Shown piece by piece: positions 31,901-43,000 of a DNA stretch of 64,000 nt. The position numbers and the translations under genes were made by a program. The notes beneath the pieces are model-generated. The model saw nothing but the letters and a program-made list of their open reading frames with translations, was not told the origin of the DNA and did not search any database. Position 1 is the stretch's first letter. Each line of letters starts with the position of its first letter. This stretch comes from Heligmosomoides polygyrus polygyrus (taxonomy: Eukaryota > Nematoda > Chromadorea > Rhabditida > Heligmosomidae): NCBI GenBank assembly GCA_947396885.1, contig OX377204.1, positions 49,277,139 to 49,341,138 on the forward strand, in the 5' to 3' direction.

Positions 31901-33061
31901 AGCGCACGCCGCAGTAGTCGCTTCCTACGATTTCAACTCCTCTTGAGTCAATCGTGAGAGAGTAGGAGCCAGAAGGACGGCCATCAGCAAAAACCCCGCA
32001 AGTGATCTTTCCATCCAGTGGCGAACGGTCATGATCAGCAGTCTGAACAGATGAATTTCCAACAAAACAGCAGTATGATTCAACTCAGTTTTGTTTAAGC
32101 CTAAAGTGGCCGCTACTGATGTACGAGCTGTTACGATGCTGTTTGGTTGTTATTAATACTCTAGCGGAGGATGCTTGCACCACTACACCATTGGCGCTAT
32201 TTGACTCGAAGCAACATTCACGATATCCACATGTCCTAGCCTTAGTATTCGTCCGAGATATGAGAATGAGGCGACCGCTGCAGGTAGGACACGATTCTGC
32301 TGAGGGCCTTGGTATAATTGACCGTCGACAACTAATTTTCAGTCCATCCTTTTTCCGCAGTTTTGACCCCACACATCATACTTAAAGTAAACATGTGTAG
32401 CTAAACTACCTTGTGTCCGCGATAGTCCAGGTCCAGATTCACACTAGACAGCATAGGAGCGCTTATCTGGATAGCCTGCATCATGGAACGAGGACAACCA
32501 CCTGAAGCGTCGCAGAAATAGATTTTCAGCCTGAAGAATGCAAATTCAGAGGGAGACCACAGGAAATCCTTAAAGGCTCGGAAGATCTGCATACCGGTTG
32601 TCTTTCGGGAGAGAAAACCCTTTAGCGTTCGTGTTTATCCTTAGAAGTTTCGGCTGCGGCCACAGCAGATCCGTCCACGACTCGGGCTTTCCTTCCGGAT
32701 ATCTTTCGCTCCTAAAAGACGTGGCACATCGCGCCTAATCTACGCACCTATCCTGACACTACCCCTGGCAAAGGAATTTTATGGAGAAATCTAAACAGGA
32801 AGAGGAGTAGATCGAGCTCTGCCTTACTTATCCAGGAAAAGTTGCGAAGAAATGGCATCGCACGAGGTTATCGAGGCACGGTCATACTCCACGGACTCCA
32901 CAGACTGAGTACGACGAACCGTACGTGCAAGCCTGAAACGATATCTGTAAATGGGCACTCATTATTCGACCCTGGTTGATGCACTCACTTATCCATGCTG
33001 AGAAGTGGCAACAACTCTCCTCCCTTGGTAGAGGCCATTGCAAATGCGTCATCTCCCTGAA
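19937..33061 (-). CDS. GH20 (beta-hexosaminidase)-like protein, 14 exons, 5' end missing
   Basis: Exons in coding order: 32989-33061, 32828-32932, 32410-32530, 31861-32042, 31305-31468, 30518-30684, 30289-30436, 29299-29388, 21875-22040, 21688-21817, 21334-21629, 21145-21279, 20064-20162 and 19937-19985 (TAA 19937-19939). All have GT donors and AG acceptors with consistent phase, giving about 640 codons. For exon 6 the stronger acceptor is at 30667, but only 30684 keeps phase with the preceding exon. GH20-like signs are the N-terminal domain stretch GVRYAFATLVQIIR, barrel pieces RLSYCKANYLFVNFEVRTTD and CEELFVTLVPSID, then LLASLGVAWN and QPAIAAHHLLMDG. The H-x-G-x-D-E site reads HFGPNL, so the catalytic pair appears lost. 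Exon 5 carries an Asn/Ser/Gly-rich linker. Homology is by eye and moderate. The 7.3-kb intron 22041-29298 holds a foldback with an RTE inside. Confidence 0.68.
20163..21144. other. Intron of the GH20-like gene, nothing recognised
   Basis: Intron between exons 12 and 13. No element or motif that I can name. Confidence 0.35.
22845..23600. repeat. Dispersed satellite copies, second cluster
   Basis: Same family as 10030-11790. Here are one reverse copy (22850-22990, CGGCCGAAATTTGAAGAACG) and forward copies from 23230 (CGATTTCGCCCAAACCTTGC, GGGGTGCTGATCACGAATCT), with a further diverged copy near 23400-23500. It lies in the large intron of the GH20-like gene. Confidence 0.75.
23665..23775 (-). 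mobile_element. tRNA-derived SINE-like element
   Basis: On the minus strand a box A-like GTGGCTCGGCAGG is followed about 45 bases later by box B GTGTTCGACTCCCG, then CGTGCTATGCAATATTTTTGC. The two internal pol III promoter boxes have tRNA spacing, but no acceptor stem pairs, so it is a tRNA-derived remnant, not a tRNA gene. The GGCACGGGA/CCCGTGCTA part is shared with the element at 60835-60915. Confidence 0.6.
24858..25075 (+). repeat. Outer half of the foldback left arm
   Basis: GC-rich 218 bases, over 90% identical by eye to the reverse complement of 29015-29228. It ends at GACCAGATTTA, where the RTE-bearing segment begins. The minus-strand open frame 24833-25054 here is incidental. Confidence 0.8.
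25308..28272 (+). pseudogene. RTE endonuclease-reverse transcriptase with three frameshifts
   Basis: Starts at ATG 25308 and ends TGA 28270-28272. The frame changes near 26460, at 26800 (one extra T before GTTGCTCATGCC) and near 26891-26892; reading across these gives a continuous RTE protein. Motifs: FVCTYNCRS near 25490, IALQETK near 25575, GVGFLVN near 25677, YAPTSAATDEE near 25802, VGDFNAIVG near 25905, RWTWESPNG near 26068, EIDHVL near 26107, GSDHRLVRAKL near 26180, TAPGPDGIS near 26840, NNYRPISLLS near 27008, VDYRKAFDSVE near 27218, VRQGDTISPKLF near 27388 and RFADDIVLI near 27507. It is a distinct RTE subfamily from the 14176-17088 copy. The 3' end carries ATCAAAGTATCAAAGTATCA repeats (28299-28322), the usual short-repeat RTE tail. 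Confidence 0.9.
28335..28501 (+). repeat. Direct duplication of a foldback segment
   Basis: TTGGGCTGTACAAGAACGCT plus TAAAAATTC occurs at about 28340-28370 and again at 28471-28500, on either side of the place where the foldback left arm resumes. It suggests that the RTE insertion or a later repair duplicated about 130 bases next to its tail. Confidence 0.6.
28877..29228 (-). repeat. Right arm of the foldback element
   Basis: Continuous 352-bp inverted copy of the interrupted left arm (24858-25075 plus 28412-28556). It serves as the reference showing that the left arm was once continuous. Confidence 0.8.
29389..30288. other. Intron of the GH20-like gene, nothing recognised
   Basis: About 900 bases between exons 7 and 8 of the GH20-like gene. 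No repeat or second gene that I can support. Confidence 0.35.
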
Positions 33062-33379
33062 CTGGAAATTAAAAGGGTTGAATTCGTTAAGTCGTTAGCG
33101 AACAACTCTGTATCGAGCTTTGACGCAGATATTCTTTTGAGCCCACTGTTATATTGTCATGTCGATTTGTAAGCCGTAACCCACACCGGAAACATCATGA
33201 GGTAGGCATCATACAGGCCACAACAGAAAGAGGATACCACGCCTCCGAAGTTGAGCCTTGCAGCGCCCTTACAGAGGTCAACGGTAAGAATTTCCACCAA
33301 ATGCGCTTCCTTCGAGCTGCATCAGCTACGCTTCGGCTGCGATAGGGACCGGATTCGGCAGCGTATACGAAAACGTTAG

Positions 33380-33800
33380 GAAAACCTGAATCTTACTAAG
33401 GCGATGTTCGAGAAGAACGGAAACGATCCTGATGTTATGCCTACGTTCAACGGAGTGGGCCTCTCGTATGTGCTGGCTAGGTTTATTTAGGTGGCGAAAT
33501 AAGCACGGTCAACGCCTACTGTCAGAGATGTGGAGGAGGAAATGAGCGGGTTGGGGTGGCTCCAAGGGCGTCGCAAAATAGTGGAGAATGCCGGTTCTCT
33601 GCGCACCTACTCGACTTTCCTGTTCCTCTTACGCCGAACCTCGTCTCGGAAGCCCGGTTCCTAAGAAAGCAGAAAGGAACACGCGACTAGCATCGTGCAG
33701 AGCTTAATCGAGAGCACGATGCTCGGACTAATGCGATTCTCGTAAGTGTGAAGGGCGCATCCGAAGTCCCGAGCTTCGATGAGGTTCTAGGCTCAGAAAC
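33380..33800 (+). pseudogene. Short decayed RTE fragment
   Basis: Plus-strand pieces resemble the RTE protein after the FADD motif: NLNLTKAMFEKNGNDPDVMP near 33385 (compare [12 protein letters not shown] in the 14176 copy) and ESTMLGLMRFS near 33710, followed by a degraded SSELR-like stretch. Stops and shifts are frequent. It lies in the intron or gap between the ankyrin exons and the GH20-like exons, where one linking exon would be expected. Confidence 0.6.
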
Positions 33801-34058
33801 ACTGCTGCATATGCCAGGCCATCGAATATTAGAAGCACCGTTCACATAATGCTGGCAGCTTAGCTTTGTCACAAACAGGGTTAAAAGACTTCTCCGTGCA
33901 GGCTCTAAACAAGAAGCCTGATCCGCTTGACTCCTACGGGCAGGCAGGATCAACTGGGTTACTCTCGCATGAAGCATGGACTAGTGAGAACAGACCTTGT
34001 GGGAAGATTGGAAATCAACAGCGCGGCATTCGATGCAGGTGAACACATCTCTGCTTAC

Positions 34059-37000
34059 CTTGTCAGTTTTCTTGGAAGGATCAGCACCAGCCGAGAGAAG
34101 CTGTCGTACGATCTGTGCATCTCCTCGACGCACAGCTGTGAACAGCGGGGTTTCTCCTTTGGCATTCGGCTGATCGACGCTTGCACCTCCTTCGCACAGA
34201 GTCCTGCAAGTCACTAGCCGTAGCAGTGTTGACAAGAACCTCCTCTATGAGGATTCGCACTGCGAGGTTTTGACAGATAGACAAATCCCCTTCTATGAAA
34301 AACGGTGATGTGAGACTAGGAATTTGTAGTACAAACCGCTTGCTCAAAGAAGACGGCGTGTCAGTATCAAGTCTGTACATTATTTCGTTTCTGGTTACTC
34401 CTCACCACTCTCTACACGTTGTTCCTTATCAGGACTGATGTAAGAAAGGAAAAAGGTTGAATCGATAACCTCACGATATCGACTGTAGAAAAATCGGAAG
34501 CCCAGTTCAGAAGAGTGTTGCGGGACTGCTTCGAATCGATGGAATCAACCGACACTCCGGATGAAATAAGCTGACAGAGGCGACCGTTGCTGAAAGAAGT
34601 TATAGATGGTGGAAGTCAACAACCCGCTATTTCTACAATAAAGAAAGTCTTGAAACCGCTCAATCATCTCATCATAAAAAAAGATGGACTCATTGCGACA
34701 ATTGATTATGACGGAGCTAACATGCTAGCTAATCAGTTTGTGACTGCTTTCCAAATTGACGATGGCTCTGCTCCGTCTATGTACCACTCTCACAGTACCC
34801 CCATTAAGGATATCCCATGGTTTCAGTCTCATCAACTTTATGAACTGATTATGAAATGCCCGAATTCCTTTTCAGTCACTCCAGATTTTGTATCACCATT
34901 TGTAATACGGAAGGTTGCAAGTGTTATTAGTGGCCCTTTAAAGTACATTTTTAACCAATCATTAATGTATGCAGAAGTACTCTTGAGATGGAAACACTCG
35001 TTTGTTATCCCCATACCAGCGTCGGTCGCAGGCTCCGCCGGCGCCGACGCTGGAGTGTACGGGCCACGCCAGGCTAGCCGGCTCCGCCGGCATCGGGTAT
35101 GGCGGGCCACGCTAGGGACGTAGCCAAACCTAGCTACGGATGCTTCCTCACCCAGCGTCGAGCACGTTGAAACTTACGCCTACTCCAGACTGATTCCTTG
35201 CTTCCTACCACTCAGTATAGATGTTAATGTTCTCAGCACTCCTTCTTCATCTAGTTGAGTTCACAGCCTATTGCAGCTTGTCAAGCCTAAAGAAATGTCT
35301 GACACTTCTGTCCAGTCGTCGTGCTTCGAGCCGCTAGGTGTGGTGAATTCCGGAGGTGACTTCATTAGCCACTAATTTTGAGGGAACGTACGGGAAGAAT
35401 CATTCCGAGAGCCTAGTGTAGTCGAAAACTGGGGGTGGGACGGGAACTTGGTTTCCGCTGTTGACGAACCACTACAGACAGTGACTTATGCCTTCCTCCT
35501 TTATGAGATTTGTGAGATTTTCTGTCCCTGATTTCCTTACCTCCAATGTGTCAGATAGAAATCGTGGTCGGTTCGGTTTGAGAGAAAACCGATAACACCA
35601 CTCAAGTGATCGATAATATCGATCGATATCGATTGCCTGACCAAAACGCCCAATCTACCGCGGAACGCTCCCATCGGCCGACATAATCAGGCAACTCCAA
35701 TCCCGATCGGTTAGGTCTGAGAGAAAACCGATAGCACTACTCGTTATTTGATTGATAGTGTGAATGCCTCTTACTTAAATCAAAGTGGGGATATGTGTGT
35801 TCGTCACTGTTGTATTTGTTGTTCAACTACTGCTATCAATCGAGTAAAAATCGCTCAGCGAAATAACTTCGAATGGGAGAATCTTACAGCCCGCAGCTAA
35901 GAAGCAAACATATAGCGCATTAAAAGATGAGATCGCGCCATGCACTTCAAAAATGCCACGTAATTGATCCACCAAAGTGGGGATGTGTGTTCCCCACTGT
36001 ATTATTTGTTGGTAAATTTGCGCTATCAATAAATATCGCAACGTCTTAGAAGGGGGCCCAAGCGATAAATAAGAATCATGAGTGGGCGGGAGAAACTGTT
36101 GCATGCGCTCGACACAACAAACTTCGAATGGGAGAATCTTACTTACAGCCTAGCTAATGAGCAAGCATATAGCGCAATAAAAGACGAATCGCACCATGCC
36201 TTCGAAAAGTTCACCGCAGCTTGTAATCGACTGATAGTGTATAAGCCACTTAATCACAAAGGTGGGATATGTATGTTCCTCTCCGTACGAATAAAAATCC
36301 GACAGCTTGGAAGGGTGTAGAAAGTAGGAAGTTTATGTGGGCGGGAGAAACTAATGGGCTCAATCCAACCACCTTAGAATGGGAGAATCTTACTTACAGC
36401 CTACAGAATCAGGCGCAGAACGGCTCGGGTTGACAGGGCTCATCGTGTTAAGGGGTTGTCAGCCCCTTTAAGAAGCACACGAGTGGATAAGTGGTACAAC
36501 TAGTAGTGGGGATCAAATAGGCTGGGGCGGGAGGCCCACGAGGAACGCCCAATCTGTCGTTTTGTGCTGTATGAAAATTCAAAATTATCAGCAGCACTGG
36601 TGGGTTGTAGCCCTATGGTGAACCAAGTTAGTTCACTTCTGCTGTGAACGGGCATACATGTGCCTTCCTACCAAGGGGCATACTCTAACGTGTACAGCGA
36701 GGAGCACTAGAATAGGGCCGCGGATTCTCACCACAACACTGACATCAACTTAGGACTCTCGAAGAGAAACAAAGTGAAACGGTGGCAAAGGCAGTAACGA
36801 AGAGCGGCAGTATGGATTAACACAGCAGGAGCTGTTCTCAAAAGAGGGAAGGCGGAAGCTCGCACACATCAGAAGGTTATGCACGAACACAGAGAAAGTA
36901 GCAAGAACAGGAATGAGCAGTGACCTCGGCCATGCACACAGGCGGCTAAGTTGTACCCTGCGGTAACACAACTGTAGCAGCACCAAATTGCAAGCACTAA

Positions 37001-40000
37001 TTGACCGGTAGCAAGGACAGGAGCCTCCAAGGGGGTGAGTTCGAAGCAGTAGCCACCCAACACGTGCGCGGGCAGAGCCGCGGCGCCGGCCTATTTCGCA
37101 ACGCCTCACGTGCCCTCCTCGGCAGCGGCGATCGCTCACCTCCCTGCACTTCCCTTCGGAGAGAGAAGTCGAGAACCTGCCTCAAACTTGGGTGATTAAA
37201 CCGCCGAGCCCGCGAAGTTTACGAAGTTTCCCACGGTCACGTTGAGACAAAAAAAACCCTCCTCTATTATATATGGTGGGATTGAAGAAAGAACCTTCTG
37301 ACAGTCCAGAGAATTATAGGCCAGTGAGCATAACGTCATTTTTCTACAGGCTTTTTGAGAAGGTTGTTAAGCAGCATTTAGTGCACCACCTTTCTGTCCA
37401 TTGGATCACTCCTCAACAACGGCATGGTTTTGTATCAGGAGGATCTGTAGAGACGAACCTAATCAAACGCATGAATGACTGGACTGAAGCGCTTGATAAC
37501 AAGCACTGATGTGATGTTATTTATTTTCACTTTGCTAAGGCGTTTGATAGGGTATCTCCCAAAAAGTTGCTGTTCAAATTAGAAGAACTTAGGATACATC
37601 CAATGCTAACGAAGTGGATCGCTGATTTTTTAAATGAGAGAACGTTTCAAGCTAAAATTGGACATGTATTCTCCGAAGTTAAACGTATATCTCCAGAATT
37701 GAGAAGATCCAAAACAATTTTACTAGGAAATTATTTATTCGCATGGGAGGCTTGTTATACTCCAACATCCCGAACGCAGTGTTCAGAAATAGACATTTGG
37801 ATCTTCCATCCCTTGTATCACGACGAAAGGCATTTGATGTTTGTCTCGTTCATAAAATTCTGCACCAACCTAGTGTGGCTGTGATTGTGAAATTATATAG
37901 TTTGATGCCCTCCCGAACTAGAGGTAGCATAATGAAAATAGCCTTGCCTTGTCCGAGATCATCAGTTCGTGCTTGTTTCTTTACGCATAAAGCAGGTAGC
38001 GCTTACATAAGAATCACGAAAAACCTGTCAAATGCTTACTCCATACCCCAGTTCAAGCGGTACGCATCAAAAATGTTGCTTAAGTTTGACGGACTCTAGT
38101 CATGGAGATCGACCACACCCAATTCTTGCTTGATTGTGCATTTTTCTGATGTTTGTTTGTTTTTTGTACTGTCCTACTTCTATCTCGCGTCTGCCTTTCG
38201 CGACGTAATAAACATTAACATTAACATCTATTGGTGATATTAGTATTGGTTAAGTGTGCAAGAAAGCTACCGTATGGTGAGATATATACGGTAGAGCAAC
38301 TGAAGACAGCCAAGAGATAAACATGTACTAACCATAAGACAAGTTGACTCAACCAATCCACGACCCTTATAAACACTACCAGTTGAGCGATTCAGATTTG
38401 ATATTAGTAATACTTCTCGGGGGGGGGGGGGGCGTGCAGGGCTGTGGAGGAAGGGCTGGCTGCCGAGTGGTTCTTGGTTAGGATTTCCCGCTCAGGCCAA
38501 CGAAGCCTTCCATCCCTCCTCGGTCGGTGAACTGGTACCAGGGCGCTGACATTTCAACGGCTCTCCACCGTAAGTTACTATATGGCCAAGTATACATTCA
38601 AATCGCCTCCACGACATCCCGCTGAAGTAGAATCATCCCAAACGGGATTGAGTAGCGCCATCCTCTACTTGGGTGTTGTAGTACCGAGGGCCAGTGGCCA
38701 GTTTTCTGCTTCCTGACTCAACCAGTCCCTATTCATCGCTTTCGAGCACATTCTATAGCGAGTGCCCTCTCGGACAAGAAACATGAAATCATTTCCTTAA
38801 GATGTTATCCAAGAAGTGCTTCAAGCGCTGAGGGGTTTACTGATGCTATTCCATCGTCGGAATCCAAGCTTCAATGCTTCTTAATTTCACGATCGCGAAA
38901 TATGGTGTGAAAATAAGAGATAGCACTTATCCCATGTGGCGATTGGGTTCTCTTTTTGGAGATTAGACGTCATTTCTCCAGGTCACGATCACGCAACGCA
39001 TTCAGTTTGGCCATTGATCAGCACTCAGAACCATACGCCATTTCTAGCCGAACGAGTGCCCTGCAACCCTTTGAGCTTAGGCGCTCTGATATCTCCATAT
39101 TTCACAGAATAGCAGGTCCGCAAAGTCAGCTGGACCAAGCTGCAGTCACGCATGAGTCCACTCTTATTAAAAGACCCAAATAGAAGCGCTTTACTCCTAT
39201 AGTTCTTTCCAACAGCTCAAAAAGCCTCTATTCGCCATTACGCAGCTTCACCACCATGCCATTCTCCAAGGTGATTCAGCTCGTCCACATAAAGTGAGCG
39301 CGCAAACAGCAATCGTCGAGGAAATTTAGCCAAATGCTTGGTGATTTACTTCTTTGTCCGAAAGGCAAATGTGAATAGGGAAGCATAATAAGATTCCCCA
39401 AGGTTGAGAAGCAGTGCAACAACTGAAAACTTTGTGGGATTTCCCAACGAATCTGATCAAAATAAGCCCATGAATTTGTAGCGGATGCGATTTGAAATGA
39501 TTCCCATCCATAGTTTACCAGTCATCCGTGGTTACCGTACTGTAAGGGTCTGGAAATCCCGGAGTCGTATTCCAACTGCCATGACCCAGGGTTGACCCGC
39601 CGCGATCATGCCACAAGCACTCACGGAGACTATTTAAGGCCGCTGCGGCAGCCGACGAGGAGATCTCCCGATATCGACCACCGACGCCGCCAACGCCAGC
39701 CGGACCACGTCGACCGCCTCCCTGGACGCCACCGACGTCGACCGCGATGAGCCCGTCGGCCTGATCACCCGTCGCGCCGTCGCCATCGACCGTCGCCGAT
39801 CTCCACGCCTGCCCCGCCGTCGTCACCTCTGGGCCCGATCGCCTCCTGTCATGATGTCGTTCCCGGATAAACTATTGTTATCACCGAAGTGTCACGCTGC
39901 TCGCGAGGGTGAACCGCCCGAGCCATTACTGTACTATCATGGGACTCGGATGAAAAGCGGTCGTTCCTGATAACGGACATCACGTATTCACCGCACCATC

Positions 40001-43000
40001 CTCCCATTCACCTAGTGTACGTGCCTGGAAGCAGTTGTGCTCAAAGGTATGCGAAACGATGCAGTTCACTTCTGCAACTTGCCCGACCAATGTTTTGCAG
40101 ACTTAAGGAGAACAAGTGGAGAAACAAGAAATAAAACATGGCGCAAGTGGGCACACCTGACAAGAAATCCAGCCCCTACGGAGACAACCAATCCGCATCC
40201 GCTAATCGTGACAACACCAGCTCAGCCACGAAAAGTGAGTCTACGCCACGGTCAGTAGCTCCGGAAATACAAGATTTCGATGACGATGACGACAGCGACA
40301 AAAGAACGCAACGGCAACCATCCAATTCAGCTTGAAGTTACCCGAATCCGCTCTCACCATGAAACAGCACTGCGCACTTAAGCAAATTCAGCGCATTTCT
40401 AGGTCAACCCAATTGTCTCCCCCTCTGCCAAAGTAGGGTAAGTTCTATGGAGTTATTCTATTCGGGACAGTATTATAAAAATCCGACTCCTGACTTTGAC
40501 ACCGTAACCTAGTGCTCCATTGAATGAATTACAAAACTCAACCAGAAATCGCTGCCACCGTAATCCAGTGTGGCATAACTATTATCACCATCAAAGCTAT
40601 GTACGCAACAACCACCGATACAAAGTGCGGTGGTGCGGCATTTTCCAATCTTGTAGGCTACAATATGGTCGGTTTCAAAAAATAAAGGCTAGTGCACATA
40701 CTTATCCAAGCCAATTTCAGACAAAAAAGAGCAGCAAGGGCAACAGCTCCGCAACTTAGGCATAAAATGGTTCAGGGTTTTATCATCAGGGTCACCTGTT
40801 GCAATGTCCTAAGGATGTGGTGTTATAGGAATGTATCGGAGGCTTAGGCGCTAAGTTGCACTGAATTATAGAAATCAACCAGGAATTGCTGGTGCCTTCC
40901 TACCAATTCTGCCGACTAGGATGTTGGTTCGGATCAGTATATGCACTGGCCTTTATTTTTTGAAACCAACCATATTGCATCCGACAAGATATGAAAATGC
41001 CGGACAATCGCACTTAGTATTGGTGGTTGTTGCAATCTTTGGAGGTGATAATGACAATATCACACTGGATTACGGTGGAAGCAAATTCTGGTTGAGGCTT
41101 GTAATTCATTCAATGGAACACTGGGTTACGGTGTCAAAGTCAGGGGTCGGATTTTTATAATACTGTCTATTCGGGTGAAGGACGATCGGCGCAAAGGGGG
41201 CGGCCTATCACTACTCAAACACAAGTACGAGGTGACGCGGCATTTCCCACGTGTGAACGAGTTTTTACCGGTTTGCTTGATCCCTGACGTACCGTTTGAC
41301 CTAGGTCCCTCTCGCTGCAACATGCACTATACGTACGTACGCGTCGGTTTGCGTACAATATGGAAGATTCCACGTCACTGTATCCGACTGCTACGCTCAA
41401 GGCGATCGAAACACATGCCACCCCTCCTATTATTGCGCCGGACGATCTGCTTGAAATCTGCGCGGACAAGCAATGCGAACAGTGGAGCCAATTAGCGTTG
41501 ACTCGTGACCCGTCGCTTCGCGATAAGCAAGGCAGCTCGCGGAGACGATGATGAACCAACTTTCCATTAGAGCCTAAGATCAACCAGATTTTGTACAATT
41601 ATAGCCGAAAGAAGGCTAGAAGGCTTAAAACGCTTGCATTGGCAGACCAACGAATCCGACTAATATGAGCCTTACGAACTCCTGTTTTAGAAATTCGAAC
41701 TGTATCGAATGGGCCAGTAACGGAACCTGATTCAACATCCACTGAAGCGAAGTTTCAGGCGTTGTCCGTTTTTCGTTAAATAATAATCCTTGTTTATCTC
41801 AAACAGCGGGGGGGGGGGCGCAAGGCTTGACCCGTTTAGACACCAAGTAAACTCTGGGGAATCTCCGACACGTGCGCTACACGTATGGTACGCGTCATTG
41901 GACGCAGACACTGTCAGTGTAATCCACGCCCTTCACATGCCAGCCGGCCTTTCTTTGAGCTTAACGGCGATTAGCAATTTCGGCGTAATAATACCACGGG
42001 GGCAGCCCATGGCTTCGACCGACTTAAGTGTAGCAGTCGGATATGGTGACGCCGAATTCCCCATATTGTAAGCAAACTCACGCGTACATACGTGTAATGC
42101 AAGTTGCAGCGAGAGGGGCCTAGGTCAAACGGGTAAAAACTCGTTCACATGTGGACTGCCCCCCCCCATAGTAGCATTGCGCCGTGATTTCATAGTTTCG
42201 CAACGAATCACCCAAGTTTACGATATGTTGAGCTGGCAACGCGTCAGGGTGCGGATGAGGATCGTCCGCTGGTAGGCCCCTGTTTACTCCCACGGGAGCT
42301 TCCGCGGATGGGCGGAAATCGCGTCGGGACCCCGCGCCGGGCCACTCGTCGCGGCCCGCCACGCCCGTCGTCCGCGGATCGCCGCCGACAGACGACGAGA
42401 GGGGTGTTAGGCCTGAGGCCTGAGTTATACTCCCGCGGGAGCGTCCGCGGAAGGGCGGGAATCGCACCGAGATCCCTCACCTGGCCAATCGCCGCGCCCC
42501 GCCACGCCCGCCATCCGCGGTGCATCCCTAGTCCGCGGACGTTCCGCGGATGCTACCGCGGGAGTATAACAGGGGCCATAATCGGGATCCGGAAGACGTG
42601 CCGCAGATGTCATCCAATGAGCATCTTCTTCTTCTTCTTTAGCGTTTGTCCCGCATCGTAGCGAGGTCCGCAATTCTGGTGTTATGACGCCACCTTTCCC
42701 GATCCAGCGCCAGATCAGGGTGAACACCAATAATCTTCAAGTCCGTATGTAACGTATCTAACCCACTGCTTTGGGCGCCCTCTAGGCGCTTTCTAATTAC
42801 CTCAAAGTTAAGGCCTATCTTGCGGACGCTGTCTTCTTCTCCACGCAGAACGTGGCCGTACCATCGTAAGAGAGCTTCGCGCATCTTGTCAGCTATACAA
42901 GCACGATTCTGGCGAAGACACCTCCGAATGGTTACCGTATCATATAGGCGTGCGTTGGCGGTGGCGCGCGAAATCCTTCATGCCTAGCATTACACATGCG

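Larger units (their letters stand above)
34587..38225 (+). pseudogene. CR1-like element split by a 2.25-kb insertion
   Basis: The left part, 34587-35020, encodes the segment before RT (AFQIDDGSAPSMYHS, NSFSVTPDFVSPFVIRKVA, LRWKHSFVIPIP). The right part resumes at 37273 with LKKEPSDSPENYRPVSITSF, YRLFEKVVKQHL and FHFAKAFDRVSPKKLLFKLE, then after a deletion the C-terminal region (KILHQPSVAVIVKLYSLMPS, FFTHKAGSAYIRIT) to 38099. In the copy at 1325-4147 the residues WKHSYVIPVPKKPQ run without a break, so the insertion lies exactly between them. Between about 37735 and 37740 the palm with the catalytic Asp pair is deleted. The tail is TAATAAACATTAACATTAAC near 38205-38225. Confidence 0.82.
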
